DNA of 64,000 nt, from assembly GCA_934045075.1 (NCBI GenBank), contig OW203734.1, positions 5,721,274 to 5,785,273 on the forward strand. Reading direction: 5' to 3'. Within the stretch, counting starts at the first letter, position 1. Each line of letters starts with the position of its first letter. Below, piece by piece: positions 8,866 through 20,221 of this stretch. Below the pieces are notes generated by a model. It saw only the letters and a list, made by a program, of their open reading frames with translations. It searched no databases and was not told where the DNA came from. Made by a program: the position numbers and the translations under genes. Origin of the DNA: Yponomeuta sedellus. Its lineage: Eukaryota > Arthropoda > Insecta > Lepidoptera > Yponomeutidae.

Positions 8866-9640
8866 AAAGAACAAGGTCCAAAATGTATGAATCAAAAACC
8901 CAGAAATCGATACGAACGAACTGTATGCCAATCGATTGTTTAGAATGAGTAAAATAACCCTACCCACGTCACAGACCCCAAAACCATGGGGTATCGAAGC
9001 TATAGCCTGACAAAATATGCACGAAAATCCATTATCTACCTTAGTAGATAATATATTTTTGTGATGAATTAATCCTTTAATTTTCTTAGTATTATTACAC
9101 TGAAGACACTAGGAACTAAGGCATCGAGCCCGGGTTTACCCGACCCAAAAACCCCGTGTTTACTCGGGTTTTCGCGAGCTAAAAACCCGGGTTTTAAAAA
9201 ATCAAACCCGGGTTTTTAGAGATTTTTTTATCGTTTTCTGGTTGCTATTTGTAATCTGGTTGTTAACCCGGGCTCGATTCCCTCCGTGTAGCGCAGTGAG
9301 TTATAAAATCACATCTCACTCAAAATAGTGGGGGCAACCTGAAACGTGCTGTCAACAGCTCACCAATATATATTTTTAGTGCCTTTAATATCTATAGCTT
9401 CTATAGTGCCATCAGTGTATCAGTAAAGTCGCCAGCATAACTGATTTTGGTACTAGTATTAAGAAAATCCTTAGTAGATAATGACTTTTCGTGCAGATTT
9501 TGTTAGCCCGTAGCTCCGACACCCCATAGATTTGGGGTCTGCGACTTGGATAGAGTTATTTCGCTCTTTCTAAGCAATCGATTGGCATACAGTTCGTTCG
9601 TATCGATTTCTGGGTCAATTTTGATACCATTTCCTTTGTG
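8866..9640. mobile_element. DNA element with about 170-bp terminal inverted repeats
   Basis: 8889-9055 is an imperfect inverted copy of 9470-9625. Both contain the shared words CAGAAATCGATACGAACGAA, GCAGACCCCAAA-like and TTATCTAC. No transposase frame lies inside. The internal 9120-9280 segment is rich in AACCCGGGTTT words. Confidence 0.78.
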
Positions 9641-9663
9641 TTCACATTAATTAAGATTTTTTG

Positions 9664-9874
9664 TAACCTGTAAACGTTCCATTGCTGGGCACAGGCCTTC
9701 TCCCAGAGAGAGAGCATGGGCTTAGTCACCACGCGTGCCCACCGCTGGTTAGCAGTTTCAAGCGCCGGCATTTGAACACCTCAGGCACTTAGGTTTCCTT
9801 ACGATGTTTTCCTCCACCGTCAGCATAACTTCACAAATGTACATAACATAGAAAACAAAGTCACACAGCGCCGA
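9664..9874 (-). mobile_element. SINE E, 5'-truncated
   Basis: Tail ATTGCTGGGCACAGGCC with an AGAGAGAGAGCATGGG stretch, then the body word TTTCCTTACGATGTTTTCCT. The tRNA-like head seen in other copies is absent. Confidence 0.75.
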
Positions 9875-10450
9875 CCACAGCTGATATTTTCTTTAGTAGA
9901 TGTCATTATTTTTAAATGATCTATGCGTCGAAAAACCCCTATATGTAAATGACGTTTAATTCCCGAAAAGCCAACTGCAACTTGCTGCACCAACAAAAAC
10001 ATTTATGTGCATTTCGAAAGATGAATAAATTGTTATGTGTACATTTGCACATACGGTATTTGGCTTTTAGTTGACCTAATGCACATATCAGGCACATATT
10101 AAAAAAAACAAAAATAACGTTTGCTATTTATGTTTTATAAAACACAATACGGGTGGAATAAAAATGGTATTCTTCCGACAACGGTAGCGCATTTTCAAGG
10201 TATGTGTACTTTGATATTTTTGCACTGGGAACAAAAACGAGACGGCACAACTAAACTTAACCTAAAAGGAGCCTAGGTTAATGCACGAGCTATAAAATCT
10301 GGCCTCGTAAGAAAAAGAGAACGGCACTTTTGTGACTTAATATTTCATCGTAAACAAACATGTTTGTCGACCTGCAAAAATCGCAACCTGCGGATTGAAG
10401 ATGTCGAAAAATTGTTTTCGCTGCGAGTATTCGATTTGGTGCATAATTAG
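9875..10450. other. Unassigned spacer
   Basis: No supported gene or repeat recognised; AT-rich with scattered stops in all frames. Confidence 0.5.
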
Positions 10451-10675
10451 ATAAATACATATTTACGGACAAATTACACAGATCTCGTTAGTCCCATACT
10501 AAGTACAACTGACTTGTGTTACAGGTGCTAACTGGACCATAGATTTAATACAATAAATACATAGATGACATCCAAGACCCGAGACAAACTAGAAAAGTTC
10601 GTTTTCTCGTTTGACCCGCCCGGGGATCGAACCCGAGACCTTCGGTTTTACAGTCGGCACGCCAAGCCGCTATGA
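10451..10675 (-). mobile_element. SINE B (tRNA-derived), near full length
   Basis: Reverse-strand head TCATAGCGGCTTGGCGTGCC, B-box GGTTCGATCCC, then the body with the GGGTCTTGGATG word and the AGTATGGGACTAACGAG tail. Same family as 15309 and 48788. Confidence 0.85.
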
Positions 10676-10874
10676 TTCAATCATTACATGTAAACCAATG
10701 TTTTGCTCGTAAGCATAATTAATAAATAACCAAAACGACCAAGAGCATATCGGCCAGCGGGCAGTGTGGGGTTCCATAGAAAGAGGGGTTTTTAAAAGTG
10801 CTTTGAAAAACTAACAACTTCATTTAAGTAATTTAAGTCAGTTTTAAGAGGTTTTCCATTTTTAATTTTATCGC

Positions 10875-11060
10875 CTACTAGCTGACCCAGCGAACTTCGT
10901 ACCGCCTAACAGCCGATTATTAAATGTTTTTTTATTTTAAGCACGATCCACGTACTTCAAGGAATATTCTGAAAATTGAATTAGCGACATCGGCTCACCC
11001 GCTCTCGAGATTTGCGCTATTCCCAACACATTCAGCGATTAATTTTTATATTATAGAAGA
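10875..11060 (+). repeat. Dispersed repeat L
   Basis: Starts CTAGCTGACCCAGCGAACTT and contains CTCGAGATTTGCGC and ATTCAGCGATT. Also at 32890 and 62898. Non-coding; common in insect genomes; class unclear. Confidence 0.65.
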
Positions 11061-11364
11061 TTACTTATTGACTTGTAAAGCCTACTTGGTCGCAATATTC
11101 TAACTTTTAAATTCATTATATGTGCTAGTGGTAGTTTTTTTGCGTTTCTTCAATGGACCAGCAAAACGCGACAGGGGGCGCCCCCATCTATCAAAAATTG
11201 TAAACCTACACTTGCAATATTTTTGAAAGACCTATTTAACGATACTACTCACTATGGTGTAGACCTGAGAATGAAATTGCCTGCGTGACTTAAATGAATC
11301 CTAAAAAAAAATTTACGATTGTATCTTACCGTTTTGGCGACGTGAATATATGTCAAAACTGTAA
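11061..11364. other. Unassigned spacer
   Basis: Contains a short perfect palindrome GGGGGCGCCCCC near 11175; otherwise nothing recognised. Confidence 0.45.
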
Positions 11365-11620
11365 GACTGAGTTAACACGTTCAGTCTCGGATTGATACCA
11401 GACTGATGTGGAAGGATCAAAATATTCGAATATTCGTCAGTCAATTCCACCAGTCTGGTTGGACTGTCGGCAGACTGATTGTCTTCAGATTCAGTGTACT
11501 GATGGACCAGACTGACGGATATTCGAATATTTTCATCCTTCATCAGTCTGGCATCAATCCGAGCTTGATCAACGTCACGGACTGAACTGACGCCCGACTA
11601 AACGTGTAAACTCTATCTAA
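11365..11620. mobile_element. MITE with internal inverted arms, founder of the adjacent array
   Basis: Left end after TAA (11362-11364): GACTGAGTTAACACGTTCAG. The right arm at 11510-11620 is inverted relative to the left arm, sharing ATATTCGAATATT and CACGTTCAG/CTAAACGTG-type words. The family matches the TAA-flanked MITE at 22336. Confidence 0.7.
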
Positions 11621-12575
11621 GGGTTTCTTATGACTACGGAACTGAGGAAAGGTAACTTCCGAACGTTACTGTTGATGATGGACTAGACTGACGGATATTC
11701 GAATATTTTGCAGCATCACCAGTCTGGCATCAATCCGAGCTTGATCAACGTCACGGACTGAACTGACGCCCGACTAAACGTGTAAACTCTATCTAAGGGT
11801 TTCCTATGACTACGGAACTGAGGAAAGGCAACTTCCGAAAGTTACTGTTGATGATGGACTAGACTGACGGATATTCGAATATTTTGCAGCTTCACCAGTC
11901 TGGCATCAATCCGAGCTTGATCAACGTCACGGACTGAACTGACGCCGGACTAAACGTGTAAACTCTATCTAAGGGTTTCTTATGACTACGGAACTGAGGA
12001 AAGGTAACTTCCGAAAGTTACTGTTGATGATGGACTAGACTGACGGATATTCGAATATTTTGCAGCTTCACCAGTCTGGCATCAATCCGAGCTTGATCAA
12101 CGTCACGGACTGAACTGACGCTCGACTAAACGTGTAAACTCTATCTAAGGGTTTCCTATGACTACGGAACTGAGGAAAGGTAACTTCCGACAGTTACTGT
12201 TGATGATGGACTAGACTGACGGATATTCGAATATTTTGCAGCTTCACCAGTCTGGCATCAATCCGAGCTTGATCGAGGTCACGTACTTAACTGACGCCAG
12301 ACTGAACGTGTAAACTCCATCTTAGGGTTTCTTATGACTACGGAACTGAGGAAAGGTATTCTACTGATAACTTCCGAAAGTTATTGTTGATAACAGACTA
12401 GACTAACGGATTTTCGAATATTTTGCTGCTCCATCAGTCTGGCATCAATCCAAGCGTGATCAAGGTCATGAACTGGACTTACGCCTGACTGAATGTGTAA
12501 ACTCCGTCTAAGGGTTTCTTATGACTACGGAACTCCAGAAAGGTATTCTACTAATAACTTCCAAAAGTAACTGTT
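11510..12575. repeat. 176-bp tandem array (satellite-like), about six units
   Basis: The word GACTGACGG starts at 11510, 11686, 11862, 12038 and 12214 (spacing exactly 176), with a diverged copy at 12401 (187, from an 11-bp insertion). Each unit is the right arm of the MITE plus about 66 bp of flank (GGGTTTCTTATGACTACGG and onward). Units are over 90% alike by eye except the last. Confidence 0.93.
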
Positions 12576-12945
12576 GCCAACTAGTCCAATCATTTAGGAG
12601 TTACACCTAGAATGTTTGAAAGTTGGCGCTTATTTAGATTTCCAGGTCCTATTTTAGTATTTTTATTTTGCCACCCCGTGACTTTGCTTCTAGCGCGACC
12701 ATTTTGGAAAAATGGAGGCCTGGGTCATAGGCTTGCATCGTTTGGTACTTTAATGACTCGAATTAGGGTTCTGCGAATAAAAGGCTGAGACTGGGTGCAC
12801 GTATGTTTACTGATGATGTCAAACGACAACTGACTGAAATACAACGCCGGGGTGCCACTCTACAGTGTGTCCCTACAGTACAATAGAAAATATATACAAG
12901 GTGATAATTTGAGTTTCGCTGATTTAAGAGAAGTCACAAATAATA
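12576..12945. other. Unassigned spacer
   Basis: No gene or repeat signature recognised. Confidence 0.45.
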
Positions 12946-13210
12946 TTTCTTAATGATTCGCGATACTCATACATAGTTATTTATTAAACGGGTCAAATCG
13001 CGATTATTTATTAGGTAAAACTTTATTACCAGCTGTGTCGGCCAGCTGCGAAAAATTAATAGTGACTACCCACAATAATTGACTGTACTCGGCACTTCAG
13101 TCTACCCGAGATCACGGCAACTGTAACGCTGCCGAAACGTCGGGAAATAAGGTAATTACGTTTTACTTAATAAATAATCGCGATTTGACCCGTTTAATAT
13201 ATAACTATAG
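12946..13210. mobile_element. Element H: small inverted-repeat element
   Basis: Ends are inverted copies of about 46 bp (12973-13020 and 13163-13209) built on TTAAACGGGTCAAATCGCGA. Internal GCCGAAACGTCGG. Shorter copies lie at 36257-36350, 33555-33592 and 62160-62212. The flank GATTCGCGATACTC recurs at 36355 and 52160. Confidence 0.75.
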
Positions 13211-13251
13211 TCGCAAATAAGTTGGAATTCTTCCCATGTAAGCTAGAACCA

Positions 13252-13468
13252 ACCCGAAAGCCGTTGGTGCCGGCTGTCCTGTAATGGCAGTCGTTAATTC
13301 ATTTCAGAGGCCATATGGGCGGCTTGATAACTTCTGACAGTAAGGCCCGTCACTGTCTTACAATCCTCCACCAACCCGGACTTGGCCCCCGTAGTGGAGT
13401 ATAGCCTAAATTTTCCGCAATACAGAAAGAGACCCGTGTCCCAACAGTGGGGACATACATTCAAGCAA
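13252..13468 (+). mobile_element. 5S-SINE, 5'-truncated (copy c)
   Basis: Begins in the body at AAGCCGTTGGTGCCGGCTGT and runs to the tail (CCCAACAGTGGGGACATAC). The 5S head is missing. Confidence 0.85.
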
Positions 13469-13469
13469 T

Positions 13470-14615
13470 CGAAGCTAGAAAGTATATGTCGGTGTAAAAG
13501 TATTCAACATCTTACATTGATCTTTCCCCAACTTTCCCAACATAGATACTCACTTAGATTAAGACTTCAGAAGTACGAGATCCAATTTGTTACATTAGAT
13601 GAATGAAGTAGGTCCACTTAGGCATACAGTCACTCTGGGAAAAGGTTAATCAAATTACACAGTTTTCTATTACATTAATTTATATACTCTTTACTATTTA
13701 CCATGTATATTCTATCGGCCTCATATCCAAAAAACAAATTTTTTAAAACACTCCAGGAAACACCCACTATAGTAGTCTGTGGTGGAGATTTTACAAGGAT
13801 AAAACGCAACAACAGATTAAGTGTTTTACTTTAAAAGATACAAAACAGTACAAAAGCATATATTTAACCTCCTTAGTCTTGACCTTGAAAATTACTGATA
13901 ATAGATTTGTATTGTTATTTTCAAGGTCACGGTCGGCCCAGCCTTGTGCCCCCCGCATCCAGCGACTCCCCACCACAGAGACTAATTATTCTAATAATTA
14001 TTCTCGGTAATTTAGAACCATGATTGTATGTAATCTACTGTGTAATTTCTATTATTTCATTTATGCATGCAAAATAACTATAAACTCACAAGACTACTAT
14101 AGCCCATTTTACAATGGACGAAAACGACCTAGGTTATTGATCTAAGAGGTTATTGACCGTTCTAAATGAATGAACGAATGAATGCACTAAAAACTAATTT
14201 GTACAAAGGCGAGCTTAATAATAGATAGTATTTTCTTCCAGCTAATCCACGATGATGTGGATGGTAGGTTCTAAATAGAGATATCAAAATCTAATATTAT
14301 TCACTCTTTGAAAAAAATATAACCAATACAAGATATCATTTCTTCAATTCGTGACGTGGTTAGCAACGCTTAGCGCCTTAAATATCTATATTGAGTTGGT
14401 AAAAGTACACAACAAGATTACCTTTTAATAAAATCACTTCAACAAATGATACTTCGCTTTTCTTAGTCAGCGCTTTCGTACCTACGCCGTTTTTCTTACG
14501 ACGTCTATTCTGTTACATTTAACAGAAAAAGGAGGAGTTTTAAATTTCTCCTCCGCTTTTTAGGGTTCCATGCTCAAAGAGTCCCAACGAGACCGTTGGA
14601 AAGTTTACGCTGTCT
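13470..14615. other. Mostly unassigned stretch
   Basis: Only a short piece at about 14160-14245 is recognised; it resembles the ACAAAGGCGAGCTTA repeat also at 31380 and 45420. No supported gene. Confidence 0.45.
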
Positions 14616-14619
14616 ATAG

Positions 14620-14830
14620 TCTGTGGAGACTTCTCCGGAGCGGTAGCGTATCTGTTTGCCATGCAGGAGGTTCCGAGTTTGAACCCCGGCTGGAGACAAA
14701 AAAAAAACTAAACTCCCAGGTCTTGGATGTTTACATGTTTGTGATGTCGTGGTTTCTGTTCCCACGACACTGGGTATCCTAGTGTAGGGCCAGAAACAAT
14801 GCATGTGCCTGTATGTCAACGTTATGTTAT
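14620..14830 (+). mobile_element. SINE A (tRNA-derived), diverged
   Basis: A-box-like GGAGCGGTAGCG and B-box-like GAGTTTGAACCCC, then CAGGTCTTGGATGTTTACAT and the GGCCAGAAACAATGCATGTG tail. Same family as 32608 and 21902. Confidence 0.8.
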
Positions 14831-14994
14831 GTCCTAGTCTAGTATAGAGCTAGTCTACATTTTTCTTTGGTTTTGTACTTTATTATTTCAAAGTCAAAAG
14901 GTTAAATGTGTGGTGGGACACCACAGCCTGTTAAAAGGTTAAGCCAAGAATGTGGCCAGTACACATTTTCAAATCATCCGTGTTATTGCAGCGG

Positions 14995-15110
14995 AATTTT
15001 ATGCACACACATGAACTCACGCCTATATTCTGGAGGAGTAGGCAGACATCAAGATTTGCCACTTGCTGCGATCCAGACAAACCTCATTTGCTTCAATGAC
15101 ATTATTTTTA
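14995..15110 (-). mobile_element. LINE P 3' end fragment
   Basis: Minus strand carries AAGTGGCAAATCTTGATGTC and the CTACTCCTCCAGAATATAGG end equivalent to the last codons of LINE P at 16860-16917. Decayed. Confidence 0.6.
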
Positions 15111-15308
15111 TTGATGCTGCCTTTTTTCCACTACAATACGGCCCGGACGCAGCGGCTTCCATTCTACATTGTACATTGACAATCAGCAAACAAAACGTAA
15201 ATTTGATTAATTGATTGACTGAATTTCGTAAGTCGTGGCGAGCACATAAACTGGGTATAATTTATATGTTAGTCGATTTTTTAATATTTTGCTCTGTTAA
15301 AGGTGTTT

Positions 15309-15546
15309 GACGACCTCGGTGGCGCAGCGGTTTGGCACGCTAACCGTAAAAAAAAGGTCTCGGGTTCGATCCCCGGCCGGGTCTAACTGGGGAACGAACT
15401 TTTCTAGTACGTCTGGGGTCTTGGATGTTATCTATGTATTTATTGTATTTAATCTATCGTCGAGTTAGCACCTATAACACAGGTCATTTAGTTGTTCTTA
15501 GTATAGGGCTTTGTGTAACATGTCCATAAATATTTATTTATTATTT
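15309..15546 (+). mobile_element. SINE B (tRNA-derived), full length
   Basis: Head GACGACCTCGGTGGCGCAGC with A-box; B-box GGGTTCGATCCC; then CTGGGGTCTTGGATG, CTTAGTATAGGGC and an ATTTATT-rich end. A representative copy without the LINE insertions. Confidence 0.87.
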
Positions 15547-15634
15547 ATTCCTTTATCTATTAGTCGGATGTCCGCTACGGTTTACGAACTATTACTACAT
15601 TGTAACTAAGAATTAATTAATCAATTAAGAAGCA

Positions 15635-15872
15635 CTCGCGTTGAAGTGGGCGGCGCACATAGCACACATAACTGTTAACCGAAGAGTTCTCGGTGGAGAC
15701 CATATATCGGCTAGTGCAGCGTACCACGACCATCCACAGGATGGATAGAAGACCTTATCCAAGTGGCAAGAAGACGCTGGATGCAAGCCGTTTCAGCCAG
15801 TCTTTTTGGAAACCCATGGACGAGGCCTATGTCCAGCAGTGGACTCCTTGCGGCTAAATAATAATGATTATG
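15635..15872 (+). mobile_element. RTE-type LINE 3' end (family G relative)
   Basis: Contains GTTCTCGGTGGAGACC and ends GAGGCCTATGTCCAGCAGTG, the DNA behind the conserved EAYVQQW C-terminus of RTE-type proteins, followed by an ATAATGAT tail. Frame broken. Confidence 0.75.
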
Positions 15873-16570
15873 ATGAAGCACTCATATATATTTTTAATTA
15901 TGCCCCAATGCACCTTCCATCTTATCTTATAAATATTATGTGGCGGTACAGAACCTTCAGTAAGCGAGTCCGACTCGCACTTGGCCAATTTTCTCCCCTT
16001 TTTATTCCAGGACAAAGGTCCTTAGCGCCCCCTTTGCCGTTATCACGCGAAACTTTCGCCTCTGTAATTGTTTTCAATTCGTATCCGTGTTTTTTTCCTG
16101 GTCCTTGACTCGCTTCGCTACCATCTTATCTATCGAGTGTTTTCTTTGAGAAATAGCGAAGTCATTATGTAGAAAAGGGGCATTGTACTGCGATTGGTAG
16201 TGAGGTGCTTGACGGGACGATGCGTTGGCGTGAAAGGAGGTTTTTGTGCTGTAGATCATACTTTTTTGTATTTGTATGATTTTCAAGAGATTTTGGCTGG
16301 AAAATTATTTTATTCATAAAACGAAACGTAAGCTTAATTTACATAAGGTTTATTTTCATTTAGTTTAATCATGCTTTACATAGAGGTAGAACAGAATAGA
16401 TGGACTTAAGTCCATCCATTAAGCATTAAGCGTACACCCGTAAGAGATAGGAACTTTTTTGGTGTTGCCATACTAATGGTGAATATAATAATCCCACAGG
16501 GATGCTCTCACAGAGAGGAAGAGGGTATGCGCTTAAAACGGCCTTCAATTAACTTTGAATTAAAGGATAC
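15873..16570. other. Unassigned stretch
   Basis: No gene, tRNA-like or repeat signature recognised. Confidence 0.45.
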
Positions 16571-16571
16571 G

Positions 16572-16940
16572 CAACAATCTGATTAGAGAACGTTGTGGAC
16601 TGAAAGAGGATGTAGAGACTAGAATTGAGAAAGGAATGGTGCGTTGGTTTGGACGCGTGGAGAGGATGAAGGAAGAAAGATTGACGACAAAAATATATAT
16701 TGCGAATGTGAGTGGAAGAGCTGGTAGAGGAAGTCCCAGGCATACATACATCGACCAAATAGGGGATGTAATAGCAAAGGGGAGGATAAAAAGTACCCGG
16801 AACTGGCGTGCGTGCATGCAACGACTTATAAACGTTGATGAAGCGATGGTAATGTATCAGGATCGTGGCAAGTGGCAGTCCCTTCTCTTTGCCTACCGCT
16901 CTGGGATGCAGGCGTGAGGTTATGTATGTATGTACTTCAA
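16572..16940 (+). mobile_element. LINE P, 3' end with coding C-terminus
   Basis: 5'-truncated LINE. Its last 93 codons (16636-16917) stay open and read VRWFGRVERM, then GRAGRGSPRHTYIDQIGDV, then STRNWRACMQRL, ending GMQA. This is the C-terminal tail of an RTE/BovB-like ORF2, after the RT domain; the role of the tail is not established. It is followed by a (TATG)n-type tail. Related copies lie at 24575, 33259, 33845, 25610 (minus) and 14995 (minus). Confidence 0.75.
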
Positions 16941-17261
16941 TTAGCATTATCCGCGGTCAAACATATTTAACCAAAGTTATCGATTTACATAAGTTTGGTC
17001 GATCAAAAATATTCAAACAAAATAAATTATTCCCGATAAAATAAAATGTTTACTTAAAGAACGTCAAAGCTCTTAGTTTCAGAATTAATGGAGTATCTGA
17101 AGAAGAAGCTAGTAAACATACTCTACATTTTATCTTGTTAAAACACGCTTTACGAGAGTTATCAAAGTTACACTACATTAAACACAATCGTTCCCGTTAA
17201 CATTATTTTAATACCAGACATCTGTGTCTCATAAATAACCCTCAATGTTGCAAAATGTTTT
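16941..17261. other. Unassigned spacer
   Basis: The 17037-17090 portion (AAATGTTTACTTAAAGAACG) recurs near 51440; nothing else recognised. Confidence 0.4.
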
Positions 17262-17515
17262 TTTTTTTGCCATAGACCCAAATTTCTTCCCGCGGGTGTC
17301 GTAAAAGGCTACTAAGGAACACAAACTGGGGGGTGGGCAGCAGCACCCCCCTGCAGTACAATTCCACGAAACTGCGATCCCCAACCCGCATGCCCAGCGT
17401 GGGGATTATGGGCATTACCCCCCAATGATGGCACAACTTTGCGCTATGGCACTCATTAGGGGAGGGCTATGTCCAGCAGTGGACTAATATAGCCTGAACA
17501 AGAAGAAGAAGACTT
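17262..17515 (+). mobile_element. LINE F (RTE-type) 3' end
   Basis: CTTCCCGCGGGTGTCGTAAA start, CCCGCATGCCCAGCGTGGGG middle, and AGGGGAGGGCTATGTCCAGC/GTGGACTAATATAG end with an AAGAAGAAG tail. Copies at 27300, 41245 (minus) and 62360. Confidence 0.82.
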
Positions 17516-17544
17516 TGAGTATAAAACAGATTATTTAGATTAAA

Positions 17545-17819
17545 TTTTATGGGCATAAAATAGCATTAAAATGTGAAAATTACTTTGCTTAATTCCGCCA
17601 AAAATCCCAGAAGCACCATGAGGTTAGTTAATGAACCGCCCTCCCTCCCATTTCTTCTAGCAGAAACGACACGAACGTGGGAGGGAGGGCGGTGCATTAA
17701 CTAACCGCATGGTGTTTCTGGGATTTTTGGCGGAATTTAGCAAAGTAATTTTCACGTTTTAATACCATTATGGATTTCCGCAAAGTAACGCCTGATTCCA
17801 TACAATATGCCCATAAAAT
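17545..17819. mobile_element. Hairpin MITE with about 90-bp arms
   Basis: 17556-17652 and 17660-17757 are near-perfect inverted copies (words GTTAGTTAATG, CCCTCCCTCCCA, CGCCAAAAATCCCAG). The outer ends ATTTTATGGGCATA/TATGCCCATAAAAT are also inverted. A one-sided tail (TTTCCGCAAAGTAACGCC) is shared with 18521 and 30614. Confidence 0.85.
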
Positions 17820-17900
17820 GAAATTAAACGAAGAGGTTTTATTCAAAGTAACACAGAAACTGCGGTTTAATGAACGTTACAATTCAAACTAGGTGTCAAG
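17820..17900 (-). mobile_element. LINE Q 3' UTR fragment
   Basis: AGGTTTTATTCAAAGTAACA and ACTGCGGTTTAATGAACG words, as at 49050 and 55212. Confidence 0.65.
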
Positions 17901-17914
17901 TGTAAGTGTAGTAT

Positions 17915-18250
17915 CGATATCAACCCTTGTATGTCCCCACTGCTGGGGCACGGATCTCTTCCTGCATCGAAGGAAGGCTAGGCGATACTCCAACAGGGGG
18001 CAAAGTCCGGGTTGGTGGAGGATTGTAAGACAGTGGCGGGCCTTACTGACATGGATTAACGACTGCCATTACATGACAGCCGGGACCAACGGCTTAGCGT
18101 ATCTTGCGAAGCATGGAAGCGCTCAGAAAAAAATGGAAGACCACTAGTGGTAGTCATGGGATGTCAGCAATCCTGCACCTGACCGGGCCTGTTCTTGCTT
18201 TACTCAAGTGCTCGGTTTCAATCACTCGGTTCGACTAGGACACGAGAACT
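17915..18250 (-). mobile_element. 5S-SINE with internal deletion (copy d)
   Basis: Tail GATATCAACCCTTGTATG to head (GACTAGGACACGAG). About 40 bp are lost around 18048, where CTTACTGACATGG joins directly. Confidence 0.85.
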
Positions 18251-18251
18251 T

Positions 18252-18325
18252 CGTGTAGTAGTGCAAGTGTAGCTGCTAAGTGTAGTTAAGTGTAGCTAAG
18301 TGTAGCTAAGTGTAGCTATATGCTA
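18252..18325. repeat. Short minisatellite of TAAGTGTAGC units
   Basis: About six imperfect 10-mers (AAGTGTAGCT) next to the 5S-SINE end. Confidence 0.8.
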
Positions 18326-18469
18326 CATGGCAATGTGTCGTGCCAACATGTACCTACCCAATTTTGTAAAATCCGAAGACGCTTGCTTCGAGACAAAGCA
18401 GCAATGGATTATCGCAGCAGTAAACGAATGTAATATTTAATTTTAAAAGATTTTTTAATTTAGGCTATA

Positions 18470-19015
18470 AACATCCCACTGGAGAGCACAAACCTTCTCT
18501 CAGCGAGAGAGCATGGGGTAATTTTGTATAGAATCAGGCGTTACTTTGCGGAAATCCATAATAGCATTAAAAAGTTAAAATTACTTTGCTAAATTCCTCC
18601 AAAAATCCCACAAGCACCATGCGGTTAGTTAATGCACCGCACTCCCTCCCAATTTTTCAAGCAGAAGCAAGACACGATCACACCACCACCAACACCAATA
18701 CTTGTGTGAGAAAACACGGGAATTTAGCAAAGTAACTTTAACTTTTTAATGCTAGCATGGGGTAAATTGCCACGCTTAATGCTTACCTATGGATTGGCGA
18801 TTGACGTATTTGAATAATTCAGGTTTCCTCACGATGTTATTCTTAGCTTTTACCGAGTGGTATAGCTACTATAACTTTACAAATGCACATATCTTAGAAA
18901 ACAAAGTCATAGGTACATCCCCGCACTGGAAATCGAACCTGGGTCTCTCGCTTCCGAGAGAGAGAGAACGTCTTAGGTACGTCCCCACCAGTCTTAGGTA
19001 AGTCCACTGTTCTAC
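18470..19015 (-). mobile_element. SINE E, split by a hairpin MITE
   Basis: Tail part 18470-18520 and body/head part 18755-19015 flank the insert at 18521-18754. The tRNA-like head is decayed (GAAATCGAACCTGGGTCTCT). Confidence 0.8.
18521..18754. mobile_element. Hairpin MITE nested in SINE E
   Basis: Flanked by the 10-bp repeat GCATGGGGTA (18511-18520 and 18755-18764). Inverted ends AGCATTAAAAAGTTAAAATT/AACTTTAACTTTTTAATGCT plus the one-sided tail (GGCGTTACTTTGCGGAAATC). Confidence 0.85.
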
Positions 19016-19142
19016 TAACTGTTTTAAAAAAATATTAACAAAGAAAAAATAAAATAAAGCACAAGCTACTTACCTATGTAGCTTGGGCTTTATTTAATTT
19101 TTACACGTAAGCAAACCAAAAATACTTCCCCTCTCTTTCCTT

Positions 19143-19185
19143 CTTTCCCCTCGGCCTCCCAGCGCTCGGGAGGCCGAGGGGAAAG
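19143..19185. repeat. Perfect 18-bp GC-rich hairpin
   Basis: CTTTCCCCTCGGCCTCCC (19143-19160), 7-nt loop, exact inverse at 19168-19185. Confidence 0.9.
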
Positions 19186-19665
19186 ACAAACTCCCAAACA
19201 AGCCATATCGGGTGTCCCATCTAATTTGGCATAAAAACAAATAATAAAGGCGAAAAACGAGACGAAAGCAAACTGAATGGGCTATTTGATAAGTGGAACT
19301 TCCATCAGTATGATCCGCACTCTGTTTACAGCAGTATTGATAGCGTATATGAGGGAATTTCAATGGCAACCTCGTACACTGTGAACCTTTCCAATGATTT
19401 TGTTGTGGTGTGTTGCGAATTTGTAGCAGCAATTCTACACGCTAACGGTTAACGAAAAGGAAACCCGCGGGTTGGTTGACTACGCATGTATTGACCTGTT
19501 TTCATGTTTGTAAGTTTAACAGTAGGAAGTCCAAAAATACTATTATAATTGGAGGCGACTAAGCCGTCTCGGGCGTCGAGGAGACGCGCGGGTAAGAGGG
19601 GCTCCGTGGCCTGCGACGGCCGGGGGGCGCTGCGCGAGACCCGCCGCACGGCCACGACTCTTCTC
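19186..19665. other. Unassigned stretch with a GC-rich island at 19560-19665
   Basis: The island (GGCCGGGGGGCGCTGCGCGA) contrasts with the AT-rich surroundings. Minus-strand frames through it are short and not recognised. Confidence 0.4.
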
Positions 19666-19667
19666 GA

Positions 19668-19790
19668 TAGAATAGAATATTCTTTATTGCATATACACCA
19701 AGGATTACATAAGAGACTTATAAAATAACAGTACAGTACAAGTGGCGGCCTTATTACTAAAAGTAATTTCTTCCAGACAACCATTGAAGG
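19668..19790 (-). repeat. Retroelement 3' UTR fragment, ATTCTTTATTGCA type
   Basis: Minus strand gives the TGCAATAAAGAATA tail signal. Similar ends at 20225, 31330 and 45395. Confidence 0.55.
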
Positions 19791-20221
19791 AAAAGAAGAA
19801 ACGGAAACTGAAATACGGGTAGTCGGCGCAACTAAACAATATTAGACAACATATTATTTTATAGTTGATACACATACATAAACGATACATAAATATGAAA
19901 TTGATACACATACATAAACGGCACATAAATATGAAACAAATAAAAATAAACATACACAAAAAAAAACATAGGACATGAACGAAAAATATACCTACATAAT
20001 ACTAGAAAGGGATTTCACAAATACAAATAAAAAAATTACATTAAGGAAAAATAGTGGTTATGCACTCGATAATTGTGATAGTGAAATAATATATTTTGTT
20101 CGCTAGTCATTATACATACCTATGTCAACTACAGTCCACGCTTTTATTTACCAGTCTAGAATAATAGAATAACAGTCTTAATTAAAAAGGATATGGCACC
20201 CGTCTCTTCAATAATTATTAA

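Noticed and set aside
11400..12575. CRISPR-like array
   Set aside because: The 176-bp units are contiguous with no unique spacers; this is tandem duplication in a eukaryotic genome.
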